A stretch of 64,000 bases of DNA from Isoetes taiwanensis. Lineage: Eukaryota; Streptophyta; Lycopodiopsida; Isoetales; Isoetaceae. The translations under genes and the position numbers were made by a program. Of the stretch, positions 23,257-34,849 are shown piece by piece (position 1 is the stretch's first letter; every line of letters starts with the position of its first letter). The notes beneath the pieces are model-generated. The model searched no databases and had not been told where the DNA came from. It saw only the letters and a program-made list of their open reading frames with translations. Location: the NCBI GenBank assembly GCA_021234155.1, contig JAJEKV010000053.1, forward strand, positions 2,836,077 through 2,900,076. Reading direction: 5' to 3'.

Positions 23257-24718
23257 TCATGATAGGGGATGTGAGGGACCGGCCAGAGCTGATAAAAGCC
23301 GATTCCGTAGCCGATGGTGTATAGATCCGCCAATCCAATATTTGATAAAATATATAGCAGGAGAGTCATGGGAGGTACAAAGGGCACGCCAAACTAGCTT
23401 TGCAACTCGAGCTTGCTTGAAGAGACTCTTACAGCCTAGGCCACTAGAATCCTTGGGGGTATTAAGATTTTGCCAAGCAACTTTATAATCCAGTTTCAAT
23501 CTCCCCATATGTTGCCTTATCAGCCACTATTGCAGATGAAAAGTAAATGTATGTGCTGGCTATCACTGTATTAGCAATCTCCACTCTACCTGCCAAAGAA
23601 AGAGAAGCAGGGCACATCATGAATTTCCTCTTAATTTTGTTTGTGATTGAAGCCCAAAGACTATGCGAACCCATATCTGAGGCAACAGAAAGCCCCAGCA
23701 ATTTGATGGCCATATTTTTCTCTAGAAAGGGGATGTCCAAAAGGATCACACATTTAGACATGTTCAAGTGAAGTCCCGATACCTTACCAAACAACTCCAT
23801 GGCTGACAGAATGATAAAGATATTTTTCCCATCATCCTCTAAGAATATAAGTGTGTCATCCGCATATTGCATCAAAGAGAGAGACTTACAATCATTAGGC
23901 ATTTGAAGAACTTAACTTGCCCAGTTTGCTGGAGTTTAATGGTAATTCTGGTCACCATTTCAGCCACAATGAGAAACAGATATGGGGCAAGAGGGCATCC
24001 TTATCTGACTCCTCTTTTGCAGGGGGGTAAAAAAGGAAGGAGAGCCATTGACCAAAACTGCAGATCTAGCCTCTTTGTTGAAAGCATAGACCAAATTGAT
24101 TATCTGCTATGAAAAGCCGAGGAACTCCACTGCCCTATATAAAAAGTCTCAGTTAATAGTATCAAAAGCCCTTTTGAAATCAAGCTTTAGTAACATGCAA
24201 TTTTACTTGGAAAGTTTGTTCCAATGCAGACCTTCATATGCTCCAATGAAATTGTCAAGAATATTCCTGGAGGGAAGGAAAGCAGTTTGCAGGGGACTGA
24301 TAGACCTTTCCAACATAGGCTTGAGCCTATTTGCTAACAATTTAGCCAAGATTTTATAGCTTGTATTAGTCAAAGATATAGGTCTCCAGTCAGAGAAACC
24401 AATAGGTTGATCCACCTTTGGAACTAAAGCTTTAAGCCCAGCATTGATTGCAGGGTGTAAACTATCAGCAGTCCAAGCCCCTTGGATAAAAGTTGTGATG
24501 TCATCTTGCATAGCATCCCAGAATTCCTTGAAAAATTCTGGGGGAAAGCCATCAGGACCTGGGCTTTTACCAGAAGCCATAGAGTTCAAAGTGAGGAAGA
24601 TTTCCTGCTTCTGTGGGACAGCTATAAGAAGCTCATTGTTAATTGACATGGGATCAGAATCAATAGAATTGAAAAATTCTTTGAGATCAAGCTGAGAAGA
24701 AGGCTGCATATCAAACAA
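23257..24718 (-). pseudogene. LINE reverse transcriptase
   Basis: The first frame (24203-24718) has ASGKSPGPDGFPPEFFKEFW, FSDWRPISLTNTSYKILAKL, LANRLKPML and AFLPSRNILDNFIGAYEGLH. Next, in other frames, come LLKLDFKRAFDTIN (first catalytic Asp), a GSPSFFTPLQKRSQIRMPSC region corresponding to the QGCPLSP box, LMQYADDTLIFL (YADD) and LSLAGRVEIANTVI. Frame changes occur near 24200 and 23900, with a further break before 23508. It is clearly the RT of the surrounding L1-type element and inactive. Confidence 0.9.
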
Positions 24719-24938
24719 CTCTTGGCATTTCTAGGCAAAGAAGGATTGGATCGCTTGCTGATCCTGGATGATATTGCTTTGCTCATCTTGGACTGATATG
24801 ATATTGTTATTGATAATTACTTTTGGCAGCTCGAAAGAAGAAAGAAGAGCTACTTTTGTCCATCAAATTAACATACTGACATTTGCTTCTGATGGCCAAG
24901 GATTGAGCCTCTAGTTCCTCAATGTGTTTGACATTGAT

Positions 24939-25265
24939 TTACATCCTTTCCTCCTGCTCCTGCAGGGACTGATTATCTTTATCAAGAAATAAGAGTTTCC
25001 TCACCTTTTTTATCTGAGCATAAACTTTATTTTTTTTATGCCTTTTCTTTTCTGCCCAATCTTTTTCCCACTTCTTGATCCAATCTTTCAGCTTTTTTAG
25101 CTTCTGCACAAAACATGCCATTGATCTGCTATTTCCAAGCTTGGGAAAGGACAAATAGTATTCCCCTAATTGTGAGCAGAATTGCTTGATATGCGATAGC
25201 TGAACATTAAATTTGAAGGAAGTATTTACCTTGGCAGCACGTGAGGCATGTGAGAGGGACTCCAA
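24939..25265 (-). pseudogene. LINE endonuclease-RT linker
   Basis: A 108-codon frame rich in Lys and Glu (LKKLKDWIKKWEKDWAEKKR) between the endonuclease and RT parts. This basic, probably coiled segment is usual in plant L1 ORF2 proteins. It has no function of its own. Confidence 0.7.
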
Positions 25266-25325
25266 AACCTGTGGAAAATGGTCAGAAATGGAGTTGCTAC
25301 AGTCTGATTTAGTGAGAACTTGATC

Positions 25326-25960
25326 CTAAATATTCAGATCAGTTAATGAGGTATAGAATCTGTCTAACAAACAAAAGGTTCTCTCAGGTCCTTTTTTATT
25401 GCGCCAAGAATAAGAGGCCGAGGAGGAAGGGCGATTATAAACAAAAGTTCCAATAAGCTTATCCCATTCTCTCCTTTCATTTTTAGTCATATTTAATTTC
25501 TTGCCCAGCTTCTGATCCCATTGGGGAGTATTATTAAAATCCCTTGCTAAGAGCCAATTATGAACCTGTTTTTTTCTTTCAATCCAAATCCTCATTTCAC
25601 TCCACTACCTTTCTCTTTCATGAGGCTCTGTTGAAGCATGGACATTAATGATGTGCCTAAAAGCTGGCCTTTAATGTCCAAAAAACTGATAGATCATCGA
25701 CCTAAAGGAGCTACATAAGAGCCTGAGGAAGAAAATCCTTTTCAGATCATGCAAATACCTCCGTTTGTACCATTAGCAAGAGCCCAAGTGGAGCCACTCC
25801 ACTGACATATCCAATCTCCTAATTTAGAAGATTCAAAAGAAGGAAGCCTATGCTCCTACAGTAAAATGATGTCTGCTTTCATTTCTTGAATAGCTATCAG
25901 AGCCGGTTTTCTTGTTAAAGGACTTTTATGCCTCTAAGATTCCAACAAACAGTCTTCATG
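25326..25960 (-). pseudogene. LINE apurinic-type endonuclease
   Basis: Reading from about 25960 on the minus strand: MKTVCWNLRGIK (the conserved WN.RG start), then ALIAIQEMKADIILL (usual LQETK, here with a stop after ILL), then GDWICQWSGSTWALANGTNG with GGI. After a break comes a frame with VHNWLLARDFNNTP (usual GDFN), SYSWRNKK and CLLDRFYTS (usual RLDRF). The metal-binding Asn of WN and the DFN box are recognisable. Several stops lie between 25600 and 25860. Confidence 0.85.
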
Positions 25961-26372
25961 AAGATTTATTTCTGGTATTAGAAGTAGGCCCATCCAAATT
26001 AAAGAAGACCATTGTGTTTTTTCTTAGATGTTTGTGGGGTATAGAATCATCAAGTCTAGATTCTACAGGAGATGACGTGCCTGTCATTGGTTGGGTACAC
26101 CTCTTCCAAACTGTCATCTACAGCAGCCCCTATACTTTGATCAACATAAATAGCTTGAACAAACTGAGGATCTACGACTGGATTTTTGAGCCCTCTCTAA
26201 TGGCAGAAGGCTCAGCACAATTTGGTAATTTTGGCTGTTGCTTTAAGAGCTCATCAGTATCTTCCTGATTTCCAATCTCAGAGTTATGGATCAAAGGCAC
26301 TGGCTGTTGCTTGTGAAGCTCACCAATGGTTAGGACTAGAAAAAAGGTTCTGAACTAGAAAATCAGTGGCCA

Positions 26373-27174
26373 TTATTTTAGATGCATGAGAGCATTCACC
26401 TTTTCTCCACCGGGGAGAGGGGGAGGTAGACAAAGCTCCACTCTCCTCGTATTGGCCCCCTTAATTGTAATACCATGATTTAAAACCTTTACACTCTCGG
26501 GAAGGTCATCTGACTTCCGAATACAGGTCATCTTTCCTTTCTTCTGAGCCAATTGTGCTTGTTCTGCCCTTTCACGCTCTTCTCTGATCCTCTGCTTACG
26601 GGCCTTTCTCTTGACACTACCATTGACATTCTGCCTCCTAGATGCAGGGGAAGGTTTTTTATATGGTATAATCCATGGATTTGGAGGCTCCAAATTTGGA
26701 TTTTTGTTTTCAATGAAGCCTTTGCGTGTCGCCACCATGTAGCCAATTCCACAAGTACCACAAGGAGTGGGGATCCCTCTCCACCTGAAGAAGAAGGCAT
26801 TTCTAAAGGCCAAAGTAATCACAAGAATCAATTCTCTCAGAATTGGCTTGAGGAGATCTAATTGGACCCAAACACACCACCCGGTTTGTCCCATGGCTTC
26901 CATTCCAATGAAATCCCCCATTCTCGAAGAGATTCCTCAGATTTCTTCACTCCAATAGATTGGACTGAGGCCCTGCACCGAGATCTATGATGGAAGATCT
27001 GCTTAATATCCTGAGGATCAAAGGCTGGGTACCATCTTTGAAAGAAGATTTGGATATTGGCTCTCGTAATTGTGCCTTGTTTAAGGAGCATTTTAACAGA
27101 GATCTCATTCCCACATTCCACAATGAAGAAAGGAAAATCAAGTCAATAAATGTTAGAAATAGAGATACTTTCAA
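26373..27174 (-). pseudogene. LINE ORF1 (gag-like, DUF4283-type)
   Basis: Frames at 26858-27174 and 26373-26921 together give IQIFFQRWYPAFDP (the W.P.F.p core), then a -EESLREWG segment, IGDFIGMEAMGQTGWCVWVQ and a short CGTCGIGY Cys-rich stretch. A basic tail of KARKQRIREERERAEQ follows. This is the arrangement of plant L1 ORF1 nucleic-acid-binding proteins. A frameshift near 26,860-26,920 splits it. It lies 5' of the endonuclease, as expected. Confidence 0.72.
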
Positions 27175-27599
27175 TTAGCTTTTCGAAGCTCGGCTTTATC
27201 ATCGAGTTTCACTCCTTCATGGCTAACACGCCAATCATCGCCGATTCACCATCCGCTTTTAATCTTGCTTCCACAGCACGGGTTTTTCAGAATTTTACCA
27301 TGGAATACATGCTTGGTCCTTTTGCACAACTATCCCCTCCTCCTCTTGCAGGCAGAGCCAAAAAAAACCGAACGCCACCGCCAAAGGAATCGAACTTTTA
27401 TACCATCTTAAAATAATGCAATCTTTACCCGATGAAGATCATAGAACTTCACATTTTTATCCGTGATTGAGAGCAGAACCAGATTATGTTTAACATCTTA
27501 CAATCAAGGATAAAAAGTCAAGTTTTAAGACAAATTTTGAGGTGAGGTTTCAAATCTGTCGATGGGTTCGAATCTAGCCATGCAAACATTGGAAGTTTC

Positions 27600-28780
27600 C
27601 AAGTAGCTGGGGGAGGTTATTAATATAAAATACCAAAGCACTTTCAATTTTTGTAAGGGATATGGTCACAATGAGGATAATTGTATTGGAAGGCTATGTC
27701 TGAGTTGCATAAAAAGAGGTCAGTAAAGAAAGGAATGCCATGTTTGTCGTTTCTGCCAAGCAATGGGCCATACTGAATTTCGATGAAGTGTCAAAGAGTA
27801 TATGATGAAGCAAGAAGTAGCAAGAATAGGTAAGGAATCAAATCGATAGGTAGTGCTTCTATGTCCTACTTACTTCAATGGGAAGAAGGGGAGTGTATTG
27901 GCTATCGACACTGATTTGCAACAATATGGCTTTTCCAATAGAGTTCCTACAAACTCATCTCATGCAACTAAGGTGGCAGTTCCATGTACAAGCAATAAGA
28001 GTAGCCTAACGAGTTCGAATCACCAATGAAGACATCAAAGTTAACATTAGATATCTATACCTTGCTAAAAATTGCATCTACTTACAGGGAATACTTGTTC
28101 AAGATGTTGGAGCATGAAAATTTGGTACAAGATACATCTACCAACATTGTGATTCCTCAAGAAGAAGAAGATCCTGGAACATTTTTGTCCAAAGCTACCC
28201 TTAGAGAACTTTTTAAACGTGATTTCGGGTGGTGGTTCTGGTTTCAATGTTATATTGTATAACATAATGTGCCAAGTTCAGAAATATACTTCATATTGAT
28301 AAAAATACTTCTTTAATTCTGAACTACTAAAGTTCAGAATGGGAAAGTATGTCCCATAAGATTGGTTACTAAAGTGTCTGTCAATGTTCAGAGATGAGGA
28401 TAAAATTAGCTACAAATTTCATAGTGGTCTCTCTTGAAAATCTAGCTAATGATCCTGATATATATGATCTATTATTTGGGAGGGTTGTGCTAAAAAAGAT
28501 GGATGTTGGCCCTTTATATCTCAAGGCAGTCAAATGTGATACCCTATACAATAAAGAAAGCAATACAATTGTCATCCCACAAAAGATATTAACAAATACA
28601 AGAAAATTAGGGCGGCTAGCCGGCGCAGGGGGGATTGTGTGCCAGTATAGAAGTGTGATGTGGAATAGAGTTCTAAGATTTAAGCTTTTATATGAGGAGC
28701 TAAAAAAAAGTCATAGATTAATAGTTGTGGTACCATTTGAATGTATAACACATTCATTCAAACTGGATACTAATTGACTA
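27600..28780 (+). mobile_element. LTR-retrotransposon remnant: gag zinc knuckles and aspartic protease
   Basis: The plus strand carries FCKGYGHNEDNC near 27645 and CHVCRFCQAMGHTEF near 27740, two zinc-knuckle-like Cys/His stretches. Near 28210 VISGGGSGFNVI resembles the (V)DGGSG.N active-site region of retroelement aspartic proteases, with the Asp replaced. The open frame 28394-28777 then gives FIVVSLENL and DIYDLLFGR, the usual f.Vv....y.lLLGR end of such proteases. Intervening frame changes and stops show decay. No LTRs or RT are visible next to it. Confidence 0.65.
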
Positions 28781-30729
28781 CATATTTGTTAACAATAATG
28801 AAAAGTCTAAAAACTAACTATTGCCTTTTATTCATATGGAAATTGTAGAGGTACGTTAAAAAATAGAAAAAACAAAAAGAGCAAGGCATGATTTGGAATG
28901 GAAGTTATCGGATTGCTCCGGATTGGCTGGAGTTGTGAATTGTTGAAGCTCCCCATTGTTGGGTTTGCCAGAAGATTATTGGGTCTGCCAAACTTATTGT
29001 GGCAGAGCTCATGGCTTAGCTTAATTGAAGGAAAGTTTCGGGTTTGTTGGTCTGTGTTCTATGGGTTTATAATAGCGGAAAGTCGCTAGGTATGGGTAAA
29101 CATCTAACGTTCGCAATAACAACCAAATCATGCTAATAAATCATTGTTGATAGGGCTACATGAGGTACAAAATGGGCTTAACGAGGTGGTTTATGAACAT
29201 CAAATATCTCATCTTGCGCATTCCAAAATCTAACTTCACCATGAAGCGATAAGCCAGTGAAAGCAGAAAAGGATGTAGAGTCAGTTCCAGACTTGCAGAT
29301 ATTGAAGGTTCTCACCAAATATTTGTGGCCTAAAGATCTAAAGATGGTGATACAGTTCAATGGATTTTAATGTCACTTCTTTTCAAACTGCTCTATCCAG
29401 TTGATGCGCAAAAAGCAAATAGGTAGATTTTCAGAACAGAATGCAATAGAATAAGGAAATAGAAGATCAGTTCACCTGAGGGTCGAAAGGTGGATTTGGT
29501 ATTCCGCCACATGAAACATAATGCTTCGCTTCTCCTAAACTTCACAACAACAGCCAAATAGATCTTGTTTTATACCATATTACATCCAATCGATTGCTGG
29601 CATTTGCCATGGTAACAGAAGCTGCCAGATAATTAAAGCTGCAGATATTATGAGCATCGGATTTTCTTGAGATTTGCATTTCTAATGGACACTTGGTATA
29701 ATTTGAGACAAAAAAAATGTGTCGAATTTTCCTCCACAATATTGAAGGTCGAAGAAGTGACAACTCAAACCTGTGTGTTTCTGGCAACAACAAGATGACA
29801 GAGCACATTCTACTATATGCAGCTCAGAATCGACACCTAGGAATTGTCCCGTTCACAATCTGCCACAGCACAAATTCGCCGGTCTCTTCAAATTACATAT
29901 GCAATCCTCTCCACAATTTTCAGACATCTGCAAATTTGCCAGCGTCTAACCCACACACGATTTTGCTACCAAATGGATTTTGCTACATCTGTTAAGATCC
30001 TGAGATTCAAATTCTGGCTACTGGCTATCGGTTAGCAGTCTGGGAAATGGCGTGAAGCTACACTATCCTCTTTTTATAGTCTGATATCTGAAACGTGTCA
30101 AAAAAATTTACGAAGGAGTGTTACGCACAAGATATGCTAACGTGTCAAGATATTAAGGTAAGAATCTCTAAGTAATATTCCAGAAGAATCAATTATATAT
30201 GTTAAGAAAATTAAAATTTATTTACAACCCAAGATGTGTAGGATTTATACCATTGCGAATGCCATGGTAGACTTCGATTGCCCAGATAAGATTATGAACA
30301 AAATAACATCTACCTTATGGTTTGACTAGGACTGCCCACCTTTGATTGTACATCAAGGCGGAGTAAACACTTGTTTTAAGCTATGGGACGAAGAGGAACA
30401 TAAGCAATAATTCTAGAATGAGAAAAGGAATTTTTTAAATGAGAATGCACAATGAACCACGTGAATGTTAAGGTATGATTCAAACCGAAAGAGAGGAGGG
30501 ATCCAATAAAAGAATGATGATAAATGTCATTGTTGATTTCCCTGTGAATTCCCACACTACGAACCTATATTAGGCGTTAAATATTAGCCCTTCCAAATCC
30601 TCCCTTCAATCTGGAATCTTGACTCTTGTAAAATCTCCCCGTCAATCTAGACCCTACATACACATGCCTCTTATAATAAAGAGTGGATATGCCATCCTAA
30701 GAAATATCATAGTTGAAACATAAGGACAA
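28781..30729. other. No recognisable gene
   Basis: About 1.9 kb of unique sequence. Several frames of 60-92 codons on both strands (28898-30035) show no known motif. No repeat with the rest of the window was noticed. Confidence 0.5.
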
Positions 30730-31360
30730 AGTTACATGATATCCTAGGTAGAATGTAGAAAAGATTGTGCATATCAACCCATTTCCGCCCATTGGTCTAG
30801 TAGTATTAATAATTAATCTGATGGAAAGCCCACCATTAGAAGATTATGTTGTACATAAGATACAATCTTTGACTCTATATTACATTGGTTATTGGTTATG
30901 GTGAAGTACTAGTCAAATAATCAAGGATGAAAAAGAGAAGCGCTTTTAGTACATTGCATTGGAGAATAATACAAAGACAAAGGACAAAATGAAGACATCA
31001 CTATTTGAGAGATATTTTGATCTCCTACCTTTGCTTGTGTAGATGCATCATACGAAGCTTTTTGGACAAGGAATCAATAAAGGAGATAACCCACCATCAT
31101 CTTTGATATTTACACGTAAGATACACATGCTTTATAATGGAAAATGTAAGAAGAATTTAAATGTATATTAATTATTTCAAACAAGTCAAACTTACATTCA
31201 ATTTAACTGATGACACCTGGCAAAATATACCACTCAAGGCATTTAACTTTTGGACGGATTGAATGTACACATAAAATTATTCATCACGTACATGCTTAGA
31301 TGCAAAACAACTTTAAATCAAGCTCGCAAGCCTTCACAACCGAAGCAAACTGCCCAAGAG

Positions 31361-32011
31361 CATTACAAAACGGATATGAGGAGTGAAGCGCATATATTTT
31401 TTCGTAGAAGGTAGATGAACAGTCTTAAAACCTTTTGAAAAACTCTTAGCAACAACATCATGATCCAGTTCAGGATGAATCATGCAATCATCTTCGACTT
31501 GCTAATCAGCAGGAGTTGCAACATCAAAGTCGGCAGTGAGTTGTACTGAATCCAATACCCAATTATTTCCTCCATATTTCTGTCAGTGGTAGCATGGTAA
31601 GGAAGAGAAAGCTTGAGCCTTTTGTTGGGCCCCTATGATGAAAAACTGCCCGTCTTTGTTAATGCCTCTCTTTTTGTATCTTTCATTGAAGAATCTATCA
31701 TCCCAAACTTGCATGCCATTATGGAATAGTTAACTTTGACCCCTGGCATGTAGGCTTCTATGTCTGGTATCCATGCCTTGTGTGATTCTACTAAATTGCA
31801 ACTCAGTGCCAACACCTTCACCCCTCTCTTCTCAAACTCTGGCATGTGCTTTGTCACTGCCGCAAGCTCGGTTGTGCATACTGATGTGAAATCATCTAGA
31901 TGTGAGAATATTATCACCCAGCTTTTGTAGACGTAGTCATAGAAATCTAGCATCCCTTGTGTTGTTTTTACGCTATGAAATCGGAACTTTATCACCCAAT
32001 TGTAGAACCAC
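31361..32011 (-). pseudogene. 1-Cys peroxiredoxin (PRX6-type) pseudogene, copy A
   Basis: On the minus strand the sequence follows plant 1-Cys peroxiredoxin from its first residues (LGDKVP) through KTTQGMLDFYDYVYKSWVII, FTSVCTTELAAV (peroxidatic Cys in the usual PVCTTEL), FEKRGVKVLALSCN, ESHKAWIPDIEAY and VKVNYSIMA. The next part keeps GPNKRLKLSLPY, TDRNMEEIIG, FDVATPAD, EDDCMIHPEL and KKYMRFTPH. There are frameshifts, stops and a small deletion after SIMA, and the initiator ATG is changed to ATAGTG. No introns interrupt the coding parts. In the living family the enzyme reduces peroxides using one Cys. This copy is inactive. Confidence 0.88.
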
Positions 32012-32075
32012 TATGCTAAAAATATATAGAAGACTTAACAATTGCTTCTACACAAAATCAAATTGAGCTATGAGA

Positions 32076-32200
32076 TGAGATAAGATAAGATAAGATAAGA
32101 TAAGATAAGATAAGATAAGATAAGATAAGATAAGATAAGATAAGATAAGATAAGATAAGATAAGATAAGATAAGATAAGATAAGATGAGATAAGATAAGA
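32076..32200. repeat. (TAAGA)n pentanucleotide array
   Basis: About 25 copies, TAAGA on the plus strand, TTATC-type on the element strand, with two TGAGA variants at the ends. It is the tail of the retroelement insertion. The apparent SYLIL-repeat proteins read across it are artefacts. Confidence 0.95.
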
Positions 32201-32786
32201 ATTTTTACGTCCACGGGAACCCAACGGGTTATGGGATCGACACACGCAAAGAACAAAACCCATGTAAAACCTGGGGACTAGGCCCCATCACCAAATACAA
32301 TAACCAAATATTAAAAGGCTACCAAGAATAAAAGAAGATAATGCTAATGCTAGTGATAAATTTATGCTTCTTCTAAAATTATCTAGACATAGCCAATCCA
32401 AGGATTGGAAGGCCATTGATCTAGAATAATTCTGCTGCGCCTCCCACTGCCTGCTGCCCATTTCTTTTGCGGTGGGTTGCCCTCACCTTGCGAGCTCCTC
32501 CTTCTGTTTACACAATTGAAGAGGGAAGAGGTCCTCCTGTCTTGAGAAACTAGTCCCTCGAGATGGTTTCCATGTTTGAAAGAACATGTAAGCGGCTAAG
32601 AGGGTCTTGAAACCGAACCAAAAGATGGCGGGGGCGATCAGGTCTTGCCGCTCCCACCCTAGTAGCGGAGACAACTCCACCACCTTCACATGCATGACAT
32701 CGGTGAAAAATGCAAAGCGGCATCCATATCGAAAAGGGCATCATCTTACGCCTCTGCAACCCCTATAATACGCAGGTTCGGGGCTC

Positions 32787-33211
32787 CTAGTAACGAGAAG
32801 ATACCGAGGTAGCTTTGCTCTCGTCTGCTAGCGGCAAGCTGCGACTCCTGGTCCCCTTGGGATTGTGGAGATGTCCATCACCCACCTCAACATGTTCCCT
32901 TTCCAATGTCTGCACTTCTGCTTCAACACAATGTTTCTTCTGTGGCTGTAATTCTGTATCTAGTGTCTGTACTGAGGCATCACTTGTGCACATATACTGG
33001 GCTTTAGGGTCTGGAACGAAGGCATGTATTAACTGTAATAAGTGTGTCCATCTCTCAATAGACACGATCATAGATGTGGCCGTCATTCCTCCCTCAGAAT
33101 GAATGAGTCGTACCTGGTCAGTAGGCGGCAAACACTGAACTTGCAGGTCTAGAGCACTTTGGAGATCCTCCTGATCTTGGAAGGTAAATGTACCAGGCCT
33201 GCTTGTGCCGA
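32787..33211 (-). pseudogene. Retroelement protein C-terminus, open at the insertion edge
   Basis: A frame that is open right through the 5' junction at 33,211 gives PGTFTFQDQEDLQSALDLQ and then CLPPTDQVRL, and continues through MTATSMIVSIERWTHLLQLI to a stop at 32,787. The lack of a start inside the element suggests it was cut off by 5' truncation at insertion. I do not recognise the family. A second frame in the 3' part (32483-32695) may be untranslated. Confidence 0.45.
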
Positions 33212-33363
33212 TATGAGAGAGAACCCAACTAAAACAACTCTCTAGAAAAAACTAATTTATTGATGATCAATCTGGCAAAAGTATATGCTACAAAAAATGT
33301 GAACTCTATATTGGGATAATCTTAGTCTTGACCAACTGAGACTATTTATATGCATCAAGAGCA

Positions 33364-33405
33364 GCCGCAATTGTTGCTAACACTGCCGCAATTGTTGCTA
33401 ACACT
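33364..33405. repeat. Perfect 21-bp tandem duplication
   Basis: GCCGCAATTGTTGCTAACAC plus T at 33364-33384 is repeated exactly at 33385-33405. Copy B of the segmental duplication has only one unit (near 36449), so the duplication arose after the segmental event. Confidence 0.9.
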
Positions 33406-33515
33406 GCCAGAGTTCGAGAAGAGAGGGATGAAGTTGTTGGAACTATCTTGCAATTGAATACGCGCAATTTGAATACTTACAAGAGCTCCTTATTAAAGTG
33501 TAAGTATGATGTAAC

Positions 33516-34199
33516 CAATCCGAGTACTAGGGGATTCTTGTGCCACTCGAGCATCCATGCCTTGCATGTGTTGCCAATGGAGGTGCATATTTATAGTGCG
33601 TAAATAACATCAACAACTACTCTTAGGGATTTTTTATAAACATTTGTCCACATATATTTACCCCAAAAATATGCAAATATCGAATTAGTTGCATGAAAAA
33701 TACACTAAGAGATATAGAATACATATAAAAATATGTAAAAATGTTGAATATGGGCAGAGAATACATATATAATGTAATGGTTTCTCTGTAGAAATATTTT
33801 ATGGGGTATACATGCAGCAGATGGATAAAAGTAGGAAAAGGGATTTTCTGTTAGAACATTGATAAATAAGGAGTGAGTTTTTACCTGAACCCATCTTCGC
33901 AGATGGCATATCCAATATACATACAGGTGAATCCCCCAGGTGCATTGCATGCATGCTCAACCATACATTTCTGAGATGTTCTGCTTTTGAGCTGATCAGG
34001 AATCGTGATTTAACATCAGCATTACATTCCACACTCCCACAACTTCTCATAGCACTGCCTGTGCATGGCTTGGCATTATACATAATTGAGGTTCTAGATG
34101 TGTATCTTCAAATGTTGAGACATCAGTAGTCACCATGATCTTCTTTGCACAAACTTATTTTTTACTGATTATCTAGTATTATCATTACTGCAAAGATTT
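33516..34199. other. No recognisable gene
   Basis: AT-rich unique spacer between the two segmental copies; no supported feature. Minus-strand frames of 81-94 codons (33705-34083) match nothing I know. Confidence 0.5.
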
Positions 34200-34345
34200 G
34201 TCCCTTCAAAAGCTTTCGAGGCAGGGGTTTTTAAATCCTAGTAGTAATGGTTGTACTAGCCTAGTGTATGGGTCCCATGGCCTTTTGATCCTCGTGGATG
34301 TTAAAGAAAATCTATTCTGTTTTACTCTATTCTATTCTATTCAAC
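34200..34345 (+). mobile_element. Retroelement 3' end with (TTCTA)n tail
   Basis: The segment ends GGGTCCCATGGCCTTTTGAT, then CCTCGTGGATGTTAAAGAAA, then an imperfect TTCTA run (about 34313-34341). GTGGATGTTAAA is the counterpart of GTGGACGTAAAA at 11.7 kb and 32.2 kb and of ATGGACATAAAA at 38.57 kb, so this is a diverged member of the same tail superfamily. Confidence 0.55.
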
Positions 34346-34349
34346 ATGG

Positions 34350-34510
34350 TAGTCATTGTTCATGGAATCGACTAGACAAGCAAACTTCAAAATCAAGCTA
34401 GAGGATCCTTACCGGGTGGTGTTGGTCCTTGGTTGACATGCATTTAGGCTCAGCGAGGCTCTAGTGTGCGACTAAACCTTTTAAGCGTGAACACGGCCAA
34501 AAGTTAAGGA
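34350..34510. repeat. Dispersed repeat, related to 36,885-37,035
   Basis: Both places read TTGTTCATGGA.TCGA, then CTTA..GGGTGG.GTTG, then TCCTT..TTG.CATGCATTT, then GGCTCA and CTTTTAAGC. Together with the TTCTA tail just upstream, this may be the flank of an older duplicated block. Confidence 0.6.
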
Positions 34511-34849
34511 TGATTAATCGCAAATGAGCTATTTTATTTTTTATTTTTAGATTACAATTTGATAGATTAATAGACTCGATCTTTTATTTTGCAGAGGTGC
34601 AATCGCCTATGTATCATTCTTGTCATTGTAGAAGCTGGAAGTAGCAATGTCATGATTCTTGTATGATTTTTATAAAAAGGAATTAGCCCATACATGATCG
34701 TTAGATGCGAATTTGGATACAACAATAACATCTTATATGATCAGATAGGCATTTGAATTATGGAGATATGCATGCACAAGGATAATACAAGAAGGTGGTT
34801 TACACGACATCATCGTGATTTTTTTTCCTTAAAAAATGATGGTCAAATC

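Larger units (their letters stand above)
21812..27410 (-). mobile_element. Near full-length L1-type LINE
   Basis: A short T run at 21812-21822 marks the poly(A) end on the minus strand. Reading from the 5' side (about 27.4 kb), the element has a gag-like ORF1 with a DUF4283-type core and a Cys-rich end, an apurinic-type endonuclease, a coiled basic linker, reverse transcriptase and a zf-RVT domain, in the canonical plant L1 order. All parts carry stops or frameshifts. The total of about 5.6 kb is close to the length expected for a complete copy. The exact 5' end and target duplication could not be fixed. Confidence 0.88.
32076..33211 (-). mobile_element. 1,136-bp non-LTR retroelement insertion with (TTATC)n tail
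   Basis: The boundaries can be read by comparing segmental copy A with copy B: the 7-bp site TATGAGA occurs once in B (36274-36280) and flanks the insertion in A (32069-32075 and 33212-33218). The element is on the minus strand. Its 5' side has an open coding frame that is already running at the junction, and its 3' side ends GGTTCCCGTGGACGTAAAAA and then about 24 TTATC units. The same 3' end is at 11,530-11,710. It is either a 5'-truncated LINE or a non-autonomous relative. Confidence 0.85.
30730..33515. repeat. Segmental duplication copy A (holds a retroelement insertion)
   Basis: This block is repeated in direct orientation at 34,850-36,562. Landmarks shared in order are GATTGTGCATATCAACCCAT, CCATTGGTCTAGTAGTA, TGATGGAAAGCCC, the whole 1-Cys peroxiredoxin-like segment, CTTCTACACAAAA, TATGAGAGAGAA, and ATGCATCAAGAGCAGCCGCA. 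Copy A is longer because of an insertion at 32,076-33,211. Divergence of the copies is moderate (many substitutions and small indels). Confidence 0.88.

Noticed and set aside
27555-27580. GGGTTCGAATC, a tRNA B-box-like sequence
   Set aside because: No A box or cloverleaf could be built around it; it lies in a retrotransposon remnant.
32048-32263. Two overlapping frames with SYLIL repeats
   Set aside because: Translation of the TAAGA pentanucleotide tail.
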